A DNA stretch of 64,000 nucleotides from contig JABTUC010000001.1 of assembly GCA_015075545.1 (NCBI GenBank), positions 682,001 through 746,000 of the forward strand, in the 5' to 3' direction. This stretch comes from Ideonella sp. Its GTDB lineage: Bacteria; Pseudomonadota; Gammaproteobacteria; Burkholderiales; Burkholderiaceae_C. Shown in pieces: positions 1-8,294 of this stretch; position 1 is the first letter of the stretch; each line of letters opens with the position of its first letter. The notes beneath the pieces are model-generated. The model had not been told where the DNA came from and did no database searches. It worked only from the letters and a program-made list of their open reading frames with translations. Position numbers and translations under genes: made by a program.

Positions 1-408
1 CCCGAGGCGTCCCAGCTCGCTGGCGCTGAGCTTGGTGTACATCACCAGCCAGCGGATCTCGGTGGGCGTTTGCGTGTCGACGCGCGTCTGCACGCCCTGC
101 ACGTACTCGTCGTAGACCCGGGCTTCCGACGACAGCATCAGCACGCGATTGAGCACCATGGCCTGAAGGTCGCGGTGCAGGCCCAACTCGGCGATGAAGC
201 GCAGCTCGCTGCCCGCGATGTAGGAGCGATGCGACGCGCCCCACTCGATGCGCCAGGGCACGCTGCCGTGCGCACCGTCGATCACGAAGCCGCCGTCGTC
301 GCGCACGCGGCGCCACTGGGCCTGGCGCACGTGCGCCCATTGCTCGATGCTCTGCAGGCGTGGCTGCGATGTCGACGCGGGCCACAAGCGCTTGATGAGA
401 GCGAGCAT
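1..408 (-). CDS. Hypothetical protein, C-terminus cut by window edge
   Basis: An uninterrupted reading frame of 136 codons runs off the left edge. I chose the ATG at 408-406 because it begins a continuous frame read divergently from the glutathione transferase gene. The visible protein begins MLALIKRLWP and is rich in Trp, Arg and Gln, with no signal peptide or membrane segment. A stretch around residues 45-65 (VPWRIEWGASHRSYIAGSEL) looks like part of a folded soluble domain. I do not recognise the family. The codon usage is GC-rich and typical of the neighbours, so this is probably a real gene rather than a shadow frame, but without its C-terminus no role can be given. Confidence 0.6.
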   Translation of the reverse strand, partial: MLALIKRLWPASTSQPRLQSIEQWAHVRQAQWRRVRDDGGFVIDGAHGSVPWRIEWGASHRSYIAGSELRFIAELGLHRDLQAMVLNRVLMLSSEARVYDEYVQGVQTRVDTQTPTEIRWLVMYTKLSASELGRLG

Positions 409-446
409 GGGGTAGAGTGCGCGCGGCAACGACAGCAGGAGCGGCG

Positions 447-1139
447 ATGATCGAAGTGTATTCCTGGGCCACGCCCAACGGGCACAAAGTGCACATCATG
501 CTCGAGGAATGCGCGCTGCCCTACCACGTCACACCGGTGGACATCGGCGCCGGCGATCAGTTCGAGCCTGCCTTCCTGGCGATCAGCCCGAACAACAAGA
601 TCCCGGCGATCGTCGACCCCGACGGGCCCGACGGCAAGCCGATCTCGCTGTTCGAGTCGGGCGCGATCCTGTTGTACCTGGCCGGCAAGACCGGGCGCTT
701 CCTGCCGCCGGACACGCGCGGCCGCTATGGCGTGCTGCAGTGGCTGATGTTCCAGATGGGCAGCGTCGGTCCGATGCTCGGGCAGGCGCATCATTTCCGC
801 ATCTATGCGCCCGAGAAGATCGGCTACGCGATCGACCGCTACACCAACGAAGCCCGGCGCTTGTACCGCGTGATGAACGATCGGCTCGCCAGGTCGCGCT
901 ACATCGCCGGCGACGATTACTCGATCGCCGACATCGCGATCTTTCCGTGGCTGCGCAGTTGGAAGAACCAGGGCATCGACTGGGCCGACTATCCGCACCT
1001 GAAGGGCTGGTTCGACGAGATCGCGGCGCGGCCCGCGGTGATGCGCGGGGTCGAGGTGCTCGCCGATCGGCGCCGCCCGCTGGTCGACGACAAGGCGCGG
1101 ACGGTGCTTTTCGGGGCCGAGCAGTACCAGCGCCACTGA
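447..1139 (+). CDS. Glutathione S-transferase family protein, YfcG/YghU-like
   Basis: 230 aa cytosolic protein. The N-terminal thioredoxin-fold domain (residues 1-80) begins MIEVYSWATPNGHKV and contains the NNKIPAIVDPDG loop and the LFESGAILLYLA segment that bind glutathione. The C-terminal helical domain contains YIAGDDYSIADIAIFPW, the usual N-capping box. The TPNG motif near the N-terminus, in place of a catalytic Tyr or Ser, is characteristic of the nu-class YfcG/YghU disulfide-bond oxidoreductases, so a glutathione-dependent disulfide reductase or peroxidase is more likely than a classical conjugating transferase. The ATG at 447 is preceded by CAGGAG at 436-441; an in-frame upstream start at 417 adds ten residues not expected for the family. 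It is divergent from the partial gene on its left. Confidence 0.88.
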   Translation: MIEVYSWATPNGHKVHIMLEECALPYHVTPVDIGAGDQFEPAFLAISPNNKIPAIVDPDGPDGKPISLFESGAILLYLAGKTGRFLPPDTRGRYGVLQWLMFQMGSVGPMLGQAHHFRIYAPEKIGYAIDRYTNEARRLYRVMNDRLARSRYIAGDDYSIADIAIFPWLRSWKNQGIDWADYPHLKGWFDEIAARPAVMRGVEVLADRRRPLVDDKARTVLFGAEQYQRH

Positions 1140-1190
1140 GCGCGCCGGCCGCTTTGGCCCGTGGCGGCTGCATAGAATCGCTGCGCACGG

Positions 1191-1267
1191 CTGCCCGTAG
1201 CTCAGTTGGATAGAGCAGCTGCCTTCTAAGCAGCAGGCCGGGGGTTCGAATCCCTCCGGGCAGGCCA
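1191..1267 (+). tRNA. tRNA-Arg (anticodon TCT)
   Basis: 77 nt cloverleaf. The acceptor stem is CTGCCCG paired with CGGGCAG, followed by discriminator G and an encoded CCA. The D-arm contains TAGCTCAGTTGGATAGAGC, the anticodon stem GCTGC/GCAGC holds the loop CTTCTAA (anticodon TCT, reading AGA), and the T-arm carries TTCGAAT. A TAGAAT -10-like box lies at 1173-1178. tRNA-Arg(TCT) genes are often used as integration sites, but no integrase gene follows and I find no second copy of its 3' end in this window. Confidence 0.97.
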
Positions 1268-1437
1268 AGGGCAAGTTGTCCGACGGAGCGGGCGCCGACG
1301 GTCGCACCACCGACAATAAGATCCCCCGATGGAATCGAACGATTTTTCCGCGTTTCTTTTCCAGTAGTGCACCGATAGCATCGGCGCGCATGCGGCGGGC
1401 AAGGCTCAGCCGCTCGTCCATCCAAGGAGAAGCGTCG

Positions 1438-2511
1438 ATGCCACAAAGCCCGAGCCGCGCCCAACCGAGGCGCACCGTCGTTGCCGGCCTGGCGGCCGCG
1501 CTGGTCGCGCCAGCGATCGGGATTTCCGTGCGCGCGCAGGGCAAGCAGGTGGTCGTTCGCACCGGCGGCGGTGGCTACGACGAAGCCAAGCGGGCCTCGG
1601 TGTACGAGCCCTTCACTCGCGAAACCGGCATCGAGATCGTGCTCGTTGCCGCCAACGCCACCAAGATGCTCGCGCTGGCGCGCGCCGGTTCCGACGAGAT
1701 CGACGTCTACGACACCAACGACGAGACGCTGCTGCAGATCTCGCGCGCCAATGGGCTGGCGCCGATCGACTATGCGGGCTTCAAGTTCACCGACCCGGCC
1801 GATCTGCCGGCGGCGCTGCGGCAGCCGCAGTACGCCGGGCACTCGTACTTCGCCACCCTGCTGGGCTTCAACACCAGCCGCATCAAGCCGGGCTCCGAGC
1901 CGGCCAACTGGGCGCAGTTCTTCGACGTGCAGCGCTTCCCGGGTGCGCGCTCGATGCCCAACCCGTCGCTGGGCGAGCCGACGCTCGAGTTTGCGCTGAT
2001 CGCCGACGGCGTGCCGATGGACAAGCTCTACCCGCTCGATATCGAGCGCGCACTGAAGAAGCTCGGCACGATCAAGAAATCGATCGTCAAGTTCTGGGAG
2101 ACCGGCGCGTTGTCGACGCAGTTGCTGGTCGACGGCGAGGCGCCGCTGGTGGCGCTGTGGAACACCCGGCTGTACGAGGCGATGGGCAAGGGTGCCCCGG
2201 TGGCCGCACAATGGAACCAGAACCAGGCGGCGCTGGTCGCTTTCGGCATCAACCGCCACGCGCGCAACGCCGCCAACGCGAAGGTGTTCGTCGACTACTG
2301 CCTGAGCGCCGAGACACAGGGCCGCTGGATGCAGGGCGTGACCGCGATGCCGGCCAACCGCAAGGCGGTGTCCAAGGCCTCGCCGACGCTGCGCGATCCG
2401 GCCACCGGCACGCTGTGGGTGCATTCCAAAGGCTTCATGCGTGACATCACGTGGTGGGCCGACAACCGCCAGAAGGTGGCCGATCGCTGGCAGCGCTGGG
2501 TGCTCGAATGA
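1438..2511 (+). CDS. ABC transporter periplasmic substrate-binding protein, PotD-like
   Basis: 357 aa. The N-terminus (MPQSPSRAQPRRTVVAGLAA) is a signal sequence with a twin-arginine pair followed by a hydrophobic stretch ending near AQG, so Tat or Sec export is likely. The mature part has the layout of class D/F binding proteins of polyamine/opine/phosphonate-type importers: a VVVRTGGGGYDEAK start, a hinge at GFKFTDPADL, and a C-terminal WWADNRQKVADRW helix. ATG 1438 has AAGGAGA at 1423-1429. The gene heads an operon with an ATPase, two permeases and an MmgE/PrpD enzyme, with short or overlapping junctions. It is clearly paralogous to the binding protein at 18618. The substrate cannot be read from sequence; a small carboxylate or amine imported for the adjacent enzyme is my inference. 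Confidence 0.9.
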   Translation: MPQSPSRAQPRRTVVAGLAAALVAPAIGISVRAQGKQVVVRTGGGGYDEAKRASVYEPFTRETGIEIVLVAANATKMLALARAGSDEIDVYDTNDETLLQISRANGLAPIDYAGFKFTDPADLPAALRQPQYAGHSYFATLLGFNTSRIKPGSEPANWAQFFDVQRFPGARSMPNPSLGEPTLEFALIADGVPMDKLYPLDIERALKKLGTIKKSIVKFWETGALSTQLLVDGEAPLVALWNTRLYEAMGKGAPVAAQWNQNQAALVAFGINRHARNAANAKVFVDYCLSAETQGRWMQGVTAMPANRKAVSKASPTLRDPATGTLWVHSKGFMRDITWWADNRQKVADRWQRWVLE

Positions 2512-2545
2512 CGCGACCGCGCCGCCGAAGGCGGCCTGCCGGCGG

Positions 2546-3637
2546 ATGAGCGCGCGGACAGGCCGGGACCGGGGCGCGGTCGAACTTCGTTCGGTGACCA
2601 AGCGCTACGGCGACGAGAACGTCGTCGACGCGGTGTCGCTGACGGTTCGCGCCGGCGAGTTCTTCTCGCTGCTCGGGCCCTCGGGGTCGGGCAAGACGAC
2701 CACGCTGATGATGATCGCCGGTTTCACCGCGGTCGACGGCGGCGCGATCCTGATCGACGGTGTCGACATCGCGCGCACGCCGCCGCAGCGGCGCGGGCTG
2801 GGCATGGTGTTCCAGAACTATGCCGTGTTCCCGCACATGAACGTGTTCGACAACATCGCCTTCCCGCTGCGTGCACGCCGCATCGCGGGCGCCGAGGTCG
2901 AGACCCAGGTGGCGCGCGCGCTCGAACTGGTGCAACTGCAGCGGCACGCGACGAAGTTCGCGCGCGAGCTCTCCGGCGGCCAGCAGCAGCGCGTGGCGAT
3001 CGCGCGCGCGATCGTCTACTCGCCGCCGGTGGTGCTGATGGACGAGCCGCTGGGGGCGCTCGACAAGAACCTGCGTTACGACATGCAGTCGGAGATCAAG
3101 GACATCCAGCGCCGGCTCGGCATGACGGTGGTGTACGTCACGCACGATCAGGAAGAGGCCCTCAACATGTCCGACCGCATCGCGATCCTCGATCGCGGCC
3201 GCGTGGCGCAGGTCGGCGCGCCGGGCGAGGTGTACGAGCAGCCGGCCAACCGCTTCGTCGCGCAGTTCCTCGGCGAAGCCAACCTGGTGGCCGGCACGGT
3301 GCAGCGCAACGGCGACGCAGGCCTGCGCTTTGCCGCCGCCGGCGGCCTGAGCGTCGCGGTGCGCGACCAGCCGGGCTTCGGCCCGGGGTCGGCAGCGGTG
3401 CTGTTCGTCCGACCGGAAAAGGTGGTGCTGGGCGACGTGGCCGACGCCCCGCTCAGCGGCGAGGTCCGGCGCAGCGACTTCCTCGGCAGCGTGATCCGCT
3501 ATCGAGTGGCGTGCGACGACACGGTGTTGACGGTCGACGTCGCCAATGCGGCACATCTCAGGCGCCCGCGGCTCGGCGAGCGGGTGGGCCTGCGCTGGCT
3601 GCCCGACGACGCGACGCTGCTGCCAGCGGCAGGATGA
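2546..3637 (+). CDS. ABC transporter ATP-binding protein, PotA-like
   Basis: 363 aa. It shows Walker A GPSGSGKT (residues 44-51), a Q-loop in VFQNYAVFPH (about 88-97), the signature LSGGQQQR (142-149), Walker B VVLMDEP (162-168) and the switch His in YVTHDQEEA. The C-terminal ~120 residues form the TOBE-type regulatory domain typical of PotA/FbpC/UgpC ATPases (VLFVRPEKV region). It energises import of the ligand captured by the upstream binding protein. ATG 2546 lies 34 nt after the preceding stop. Its own stop overlaps the next start as ATGA, indicating translational coupling. Confidence 0.93.
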   Translation: MSARTGRDRGAVELRSVTKRYGDENVVDAVSLTVRAGEFFSLLGPSGSGKTTTLMMIAGFTAVDGGAILIDGVDIARTPPQRRGLGMVFQNYAVFPHMNVFDNIAFPLRARRIAGAEVETQVARALELVQLQRHATKFARELSGGQQQRVAIARAIVYSPPVVLMDEPLGALDKNLRYDMQSEIKDIQRRLGMTVVYVTHDQEEALNMSDRIAILDRGRVAQVGAPGEVYEQPANRFVAQFLGEANLVAGTVQRNGDAGLRFAAAGGLSVAVRDQPGFGPGSAAVLFVRPEKVVLGDVADAPLSGEVRRSDFLGSVIRYRVACDDTVLTVDVANAAHLRRPRLGERVGLRWLPDDATLLPAAG

Positions 3638-4473
3638 ACCGCCGTCTGTCCGCGACCTGGCTGCTGCTGCCGGCGCTGGCGATGCTGGTGCTGGGCTTCG
3701 CGCTGCCGCTCGTGTCGTTCTTCGTCCGCGTGTTCCTGGTCGATCACACGGTGGCGGCAACCGCGACCCTGTTCGCGCAGGTGCTCACCTCGCGTGTGAT
3801 GGTGTTCGCCATCGGTACCACGGTGTGGATCGCGCTGCTCGTCACGCTGGCGGTGCTGATCGCCGGCTACCCGGTGGCCTACTTCCTGGCGCGCGATCGT
3901 GGCTGGCGAGTGACGCTGGTGCTGTTCTGCATCATCGTGCCCTACTTCACCAGCATCATCGTGCGCACCTACTCCTGGATGGTGCTGCTCGGCCGCAGCG
4001 GCGTGATCAACCGTGCGTTGCTCGAATCGGGCCTGGTGAGCAGCCCGCTGCCGCTGATGTACAACAAGGGCGCGATCGTGCTGGCGATGTCGTACGTGCT
4101 GCTGCCGTACATGGTGCTGACGCTGTACGCCAGCATGCGCAGCATCGACCCGGCGCTGCAGCGCGCGGCGCTCAGCCTCGGCGCCACCCCGGCGTACGCC
4201 TTCGCCAAGGTGTTTCTGCCGCTGAGCATGCACGGCGTGCTCGCGGCGTGCCTGATCGTCTTCATCCTGGCGCTCGGCTTCTTCGTCACCCCGGCGTTGA
4301 TGGGCGGGCCCTCCGACGTGATGATCGCGATGCTGATCGAGCGCGCCGCCGAGGTCACGCTCGACTGGCAGCTCGCGGCCAGCCTGTCGCTGGTGCTGCT
4401 GGCCGTCACGCTGCTGCTCTACGCGCTGTACTTCCGCTTTGCCGACGCGCGCCGGCTGCTGCAGGGGATCTGA
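3634..4473 (+). CDS. ABC transporter permease, PotB-like
   Basis: 279 aa inner-membrane protein with about six hydrophobic segments, the first at residues 6-30. The cytoplasmic EAA loop, which docks onto the ATPase, is visible as LQRAALSLGATPAYAFAKVFLPL. The start overlaps the ATPase stop (ATGA at 3634-3637). Together with the following gene it forms the heterodimeric membrane channel of the importer. The family is the PotB/PotH type found in polyamine, putrescine and related small-molecule uptake systems; specificity resides in the binding protein. Confidence 0.92.
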   Translation: MNRRLSATWLLLPALAMLVLGFALPLVSFFVRVFLVDHTVAATATLFAQVLTSRVMVFAIGTTVWIALLVTLAVLIAGYPVAYFLARDRGWRVTLVLFCIIVPYFTSIIVRTYSWMVLLGRSGVINRALLESGLVSSPLPLMYNKGAIVLAMSYVLLPYMVLTLYASMRSIDPALQRAALSLGATPAYAFAKVFLPLSMHGVLAACLIVFILALGFFVTPALMGGPSDVMIAMLIERAAEVTLDWQLAASLSLVLLAVTLLLYALYFRFADARRLLQGI

Positions 4474-4474
4474 C

Positions 4475-5302
4475 ATGGCGGCCACGAGCTCCGCCGGCCG
4501 CGGCTCGCACACCCCCGCCCTGCTGAGCGGCGTGGTGTGGGCGATCAGCCTGGTGCTGATCGCGCCGATCGCGATCCTGATCATCGTCTCCTTCTCGGGC
4601 CAGGCGTACCTGAAGTTCCCGCCCGACAGCTACTCGCTGCGCTGGTTCGCGGCCTTCCTGCGCGATGCCCGCTGGCAGGAGTCGATCTGGCTCAGCGTCC
4701 GCATCGGCCTCATCGCCTGCGCCTTCGCCACGACGATCGGCTTCTTCGCGGCCTATGCACTGGTGCGCGGCCGCTTCGCAGGCAAGACGATCGTGCTGTC
4801 GCTGCTGTTGACCCCGATGATCATTCCCTCGGTGGTGACGGCGATCGCGATCTACTTCATGTCGGCCGCCGTGGGCCTGGTGGGCAGCGTCGTCTGGCTC
4901 GGTTTCTGCCATGCGGTGGTGGCGCTGCCGGTGGTGGTGCTGATTCTGCTGTCGACCCTCAACGGCGTCGACCAGAACCTCGAGCGTGCCGCGCTCAGCC
5001 TGGGGGCGAGCAAGACGATGGTATTCACACGCATCGTCGCGCCGCTGGCGGCGCCGGGGCTGGCGTCGGCGGCGCTGTTCGCCTTCCTGACCTCGTTCGA
5101 CGAGCTGCTGATCTCGCTGTTCCTCGCCGACGTGCGCTCGCAGACGCTGCCGGTGCGCATCTGGAACAGCCTGCACCTCGACGTCGAGCCGACGATCGCC
5201 GCCGTCAACGCGTTCCTCATTGCGGTCACCGCCGTGGTGCTGACGCTCGAGGCCGTGCTGCGACGCCATCGAAGCCGTCATGCAACCGGGAGAACCACGT
5301 GA
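4475..5302 (+). CDS. ABC transporter permease, PotC-like
   Basis: 275 aa, about six membrane segments, with the EAA loop LERAALSLGASKTMVFTRIVAPL near residues 167-190. It starts 1 nt after the previous stop, and its own TGA at 5300-5302 overlaps the GTG start of the next gene (GTGA), so the MmgE/PrpD gene is translationally coupled to the transporter. It is the second channel subunit of the PotB/PotC pair. The FDELLISLFLA segment near the EAA loop is typical of PotC proteins. Confidence 0.92.
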   Translation: MAATSSAGRGSHTPALLSGVVWAISLVLIAPIAILIIVSFSGQAYLKFPPDSYSLRWFAAFLRDARWQESIWLSVRIGLIACAFATTIGFFAAYALVRGRFAGKTIVLSLLLTPMIIPSVVTAIAIYFMSAAVGLVGSVVWLGFCHAVVALPVVVLILLSTLNGVDQNLERAALSLGASKTMVFTRIVAPLAAPGLASAALFAFLTSFDELLISLFLADVRSQTLPVRIWNSLHLDVEPTIAAVNAFLIAVTAVVLTLEAVLRRHRSRHATGRTT

Positions 5303-6726
5303 ACGAATCCAGCGTCGAGACGCCGCTGCGCAACGAGCGCGGCGCTACCGCGAGTCTCGCGTCCTGGCTGGCCGGCACCCGTTTCGAGGCGCTGCCGCAG
5401 GAGGTGGTGGAGCACGTGAAGTGGTGCTTCATCGATACCGTGTCGTGCGGCCTGGGCGGCAGCCGCACCGACGAGGCGACGGCGCTGCTGGAACTGGCGC
5501 GCAGCACCGGCAGTGGTGCCAGCGGCTTCACGATCTTCGGCGCCGGTGCACGCTTCGGCATGCTGCAGGCCGCGCAGACCAACCGCGTGCTGATCAACGC
5601 GCTGGATTTCGACGACACGGTGATCGGCACCGGCCACATGAGTTCGGTGGCGGTGGCCGCGGCGCTGGCGATCGGCGAGCATCTGCACAGCGACGGGCGC
5701 GATCTGATCACCGCGCTGGCGCTGGCCTACGAGATGCCGCTACGCCTGCGGCAGGCGGTGAACCCGACGCTGGCGGCGTTTCGCAGCACCTTCGAGCGTG
5801 TCGACAGCGGCGTGCACTTCTGCTCGACCGTCGTCGCCGCCGCGTTGCTCGGGCTCGGTGCGGTCGCGTTCCAGGACGCGTTGGGGCTGACCGGGCATCT
5901 GCGGCCGTGGCACGTCACCACGCCACCGATGCCGGAGCACGGCATGCCGCAGTGGTTCAAGGTGACGCAAGGCGACGTCGTCGTGCCGGGTCTGCAGGCG
6001 GCGCTGCTGGCCGCCGACGGGTTTCCGGGCGACCGCGAGATGTTCGATCAGCAGCGCAACTACGCCGCGCTCGTCGGCTCCGACCGCTACGACAGCACGC
6101 TGCTGCAGCGTGGCTTCGAGCCGCCGTTCCTGTTGATGGGCATCGGCTTCAAGGCGCAGCCGTGCTGCCGGCACATCAGCGCCTTTGCCGACGCCGTCGA
6201 GCGGTTCCGCGCGCGCACCGGTTGCAGGGCCGACCAGGTGCGGCGGATCCGGGCGCGCACGCACCTGTGGACCACCGAGAACCTGCCGCACACCGACCCG
6301 CAACACATGATCGGCGCGCAGTTCTCGATGCCGCACGGGCTGGCGATGACGATGCTCGGAGTGCCGCCGGGCCCGGCGTGGTACACCGAGACCGCGCTGT
6401 TCGGCGCGGCGGCACGCGAGCTGCGCCACCGCGTGGAGCTGGTTCACGACGAGCAAGCCCAGCACCACTACGACGTGGAGCGGCGCTATGCGGGGGCGGT
6501 CGAAATCGAAACCGTCGACGGCGTCGTGCACCGCGAATTCGTGCCGGCTCCGAAGGGCGCCGCCGACAACGCCTTCGACGAGAGCGACCACCGCGCCAAG
6601 CTGTTCGATCTGGCGGCCGCGGCTGGCCTGGCGCGCGACCGCGCCGCGCACCTGTGGGACCGCATGCGCGCGCTCGAATCGCTCGAAGACCTGCGCCAGC
6701 TCACCGCGCTGCTCGAGCCGGACTAG
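5299..6726 (+). CDS. MmgE/PrpD family protein (2-methylcitrate dehydratase-like fold)
   Basis: 475 aa cytosolic enzyme of the MmgE/PrpD superfamily, which includes 2-methylcitrate dehydratase, cis-aconitate decarboxylase and iminodisuccinate epimerase. Visible family features are the N-terminal helix ASLASWLAGTRFEALPQEVV, the active-site region NALDFDDTVIGTGHMSS (about residues 96-112) and a QPCCRHISAFADAV segment (about 284-297) corresponding to the substrate-lid region. Start: GTG 5299 overlaps the permease stop, with GGGAG at 5288-5292. Being the last gene of an importer operon, it probably acts on the imported compound. No other prp genes (prpB, prpC) are nearby, so a role in the methylcitrate cycle is unlikely; lyase or epimerase chemistry on a polycarboxylate is my inference. 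Confidence 0.85.
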   Translation: MNESSVETPLRNERGATASLASWLAGTRFEALPQEVVEHVKWCFIDTVSCGLGGSRTDEATALLELARSTGSGASGFTIFGAGARFGMLQAAQTNRVLINALDFDDTVIGTGHMSSVAVAAALAIGEHLHSDGRDLITALALAYEMPLRLRQAVNPTLAAFRSTFERVDSGVHFCSTVVAAALLGLGAVAFQDALGLTGHLRPWHVTTPPMPEHGMPQWFKVTQGDVVVPGLQAALLAADGFPGDREMFDQQRNYAALVGSDRYDSTLLQRGFEPPFLLMGIGFKAQPCCRHISAFADAVERFRARTGCRADQVRRIRARTHLWTTENLPHTDPQHMIGAQFSMPHGLAMTMLGVPPGPAWYTETALFGAAARELRHRVELVHDEQAQHHYDVERRYAGAVEIETVDGVVHREFVPAPKGAADNAFDESDHRAKLFDLAAAAGLARDRAAHLWDRMRALESLEDLRQLTALLEPD

Positions 6727-6818
6727 GCGCGCTGCGTTCGCCCACCCCGCTGCGCGCGAGGACGGCGCGCCGGCTCGGACCCCGCCCTATGCCGTTAGCC
6801 AAGCCAGTCGCGCGCCAG

Positions 6819-6838
6819 ATTGTCAAGGTATTGACAAT
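6819..6838 (+). promoter_or_regulatory. Candidate operator: 8-bp inverted repeat, 4-nt spacer
   Basis: ATTGTCAA (6819-6826), spacer GGTA, TTGACAAT (6831-6838): a perfect dyad. The same dyad, one base pair longer, occurs at 14787-14808 between the aldehyde dehydrogenase and aldo-keto reductase genes. The size and symmetry suit a dimeric winged-helix repressor such as MarR, and one is encoded at 15997. Confidence 0.75.
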
Positions 6839-6859
6839 ACAGCGCGCCACGTTTCAAAT
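6831..6859 (+). promoter_or_regulatory. Predicted sigma-70 promoter of the liv-type operon
   Basis: TTGACA at 6831-6836 is a consensus -35 formed by the right arm of the palindrome. After exactly 17 nt comes TCAAAT (6854-6859), a 4-of-6 match to the -10. The arrangement repeats the one at 14800-14828, which supports it. Bound regulator would block RNA polymerase here. Confidence 0.55.
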
Positions 6860-7053
6860 TCCCATCCGAGGAGGACGCGCCGACACGGATTCGTCGAGGC
6901 GCGCACGATGCAGCCGCCACGGCCAACGGCGGTTTCAGGTCAACGCAAGGATCCCTGCCACCGCGCTCCGCCGGAGCGCCTTTCGGACTTGCCATCCGGC
7001 TCAATGAACTCGATCTCTCCCAATTGCGCTTTCAATCTTAGGAGGTCCGCTCC

Positions 7054-8175
7054 ATGTCTACGCCGGTCTCATGCCTGTTCGCATCGGCAGCTCTGGTCGC
7101 CGCGATCGCCTTGCCCTCCGACGCCGCCGCACAGGACATCCTCATCGGGTTCCAGTTGCCGCTGACCGGGTCGCAATCCCAGTACGGCGAAACGTTCCGC
7201 AATTCAGCGCAGATGCAACTCGACAAGCTCAATGCGGCCGGCGGTGTCGGCGGGCGCAAGGTGCAGATCGTCTACGAGGACTCGAAATCCGATCCGAAGG
7301 AAGCGGTCAACATCGCGAGGAAGTTCGTTGACGACAAGCGCATCGTTGCGGTGCTTGGCGACTTCGCGAGCGGCCCATCGATGGCTGCTGGGGAGGTCTA
7401 CGGCAAAGAGGGTGTGGCTCAGCTTTCGCCGACCTCGTCGCATCCGGACTTCCTAAAAATCTCGAACTGGCAATTCCGCAACGTGTCGACGATGGTGCAG
7501 GAGGGGCCATTCATTGCGAAATGGCTGGGCGAGACCGGCAGCAAATCCTTGGCGATCATCGCCGTACAGAACGATTGGGGGCTATCGGCAACCCGCGAGG
7601 TCCAGAAATCGTTCGAAGCGGCTGGCGGCAAGGTCACTGCGATGGAGGCGTTCAACCCCGGCACGCGTGACTTCAAGGCCATCCTGACCAAGGTGATGCA
7701 GGGCAAGCCGGAGGCGATCTATCTGGCAGTGTTCTACGAAGAGGGCGCGCTGCTTCTGCAGCAGGCACGGCAGCTCAATATCCAATCGAAATTGTTCTCG
7801 ACAGCATCGCTTCACCACCAGAAGACGCTTGAACTTGCTGGCCCGGCGGCCGAAGGTCTCTTCCTGGTGACCGTATTCATGGTGGATCACCCATCCAAGC
7901 ATGTGCAGCAGTACGTTGCCGAATACCGCAAGCGATATAGCAGCGACCCGACGATGTTCGCTGCGCAGGCATACGATGCAGTCGGCATCGTGATCGAAGC
8001 GCTTAAGCGCACGGGCCCGGAAATGACGCGGCCGAAGGTCCGCGATGCGCTCGCGGATACCTCCGGCTATCCCGGTGTCACCGGCACGACGACTTTCGAC
8101 AAGGCAACACGGGAACCCGACAAGCAGCTATCGCGGCTACACGTAGAGAACGGAAAATTCGTGCTGCTAAAGTGA
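7054..8175 (+). CDS. livK: Branched-chain amino acid-type ABC transporter substrate-binding protein
   Basis: 373 aa. A Sec signal peptide (about residues 1-27, ending SDAAAQ) precedes a type I periplasmic binding fold of the Leu/Ile/Val (HAAT) group: ILIGFQLPLTGSQSQYGE at the N-terminus, VYEDSKSDPKEAVNIARKFV, and a C-terminal GTTTFDKATREPDKQ. ATG 7054 has AGGAGG upstream. It leads a five-gene importer operon. The HAAT family transports amino acids but also aromatic acids, amides and urea. The neighbouring aldehyde dehydrogenase and reductase suggest a non-amino-acid ligand, which is inference. Base composition is clearly less GC-rich than the genes to either side of the 6.7-16 kb segment. Confidence 0.9.
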   Translation: MSTPVSCLFASAALVAAIALPSDAAAQDILIGFQLPLTGSQSQYGETFRNSAQMQLDKLNAAGGVGGRKVQIVYEDSKSDPKEAVNIARKFVDDKRIVAVLGDFASGPSMAAGEVYGKEGVAQLSPTSSHPDFLKISNWQFRNVSTMVQEGPFIAKWLGETGSKSLAIIAVQNDWGLSATREVQKSFEAAGGKVTAMEAFNPGTRDFKAILTKVMQGKPEAIYLAVFYEEGALLLQQARQLNIQSKLFSTASLHHQKTLELAGPAAEGLFLVTVFMVDHPSKHVQQYVAEYRKRYSSDPTMFAAQAYDAVGIVIEALKRTGPEMTRPKVRDALADTSGYPGVTGTTTFDKATREPDKQLSRLHVENGKFVLLK

Positions 8176-8294
8176 ATCTTAGCTACGAGTCACCAGCCCC
8201 AGTTGAGCTGCCGTGAGTGTCGCGCGGCGCAGCCGGGAAGGGCTTGCGACCCGTTCCACAGGGTGGACGCTCCGTTGATCAAGGTGCCTGACCA

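Larger units (their letters stand above)
6727..7053 (+). other. Non-coding leader between the two transporter operons
   Basis: 327 nt without a convincing gene. It holds the ATTGTCAA/TTGACAAT palindrome and a promoter at 6819-6859, then a leader of roughly 190 nt before the binding-protein ATG at 7054, which has the strong ribosome site AGGAGG at 7041-7046. I looked for a short leader peptide or an intrinsic terminator in the leader and found neither. The drop in GC content begins around this segment. Confidence 0.6.

Noticed and set aside
1191..1300. tRNA-Arg as an attachment site of an integrative element
   Set aside because: No integrase and no repeat of the tRNA 3' end were found in the window.
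583..2601. 672-codon minus-strand frame over the GST and first binding-protein genes
   Set aside because: It overlaps tRNA-Arg and two clear genes and has a shadow-frame composition.
5299..6726. Assignment as PrpD of the methylcitrate cycle
   Set aside because: No prpB, prpC or acnD-like genes nearby; the gene is coupled to an ABC importer instead.
6860..7053. Riboswitch or attenuator in the importer leader
   Set aside because: No terminator stem with T-tract, no anti-terminator pairing and no recognisable aptamer core were seen.
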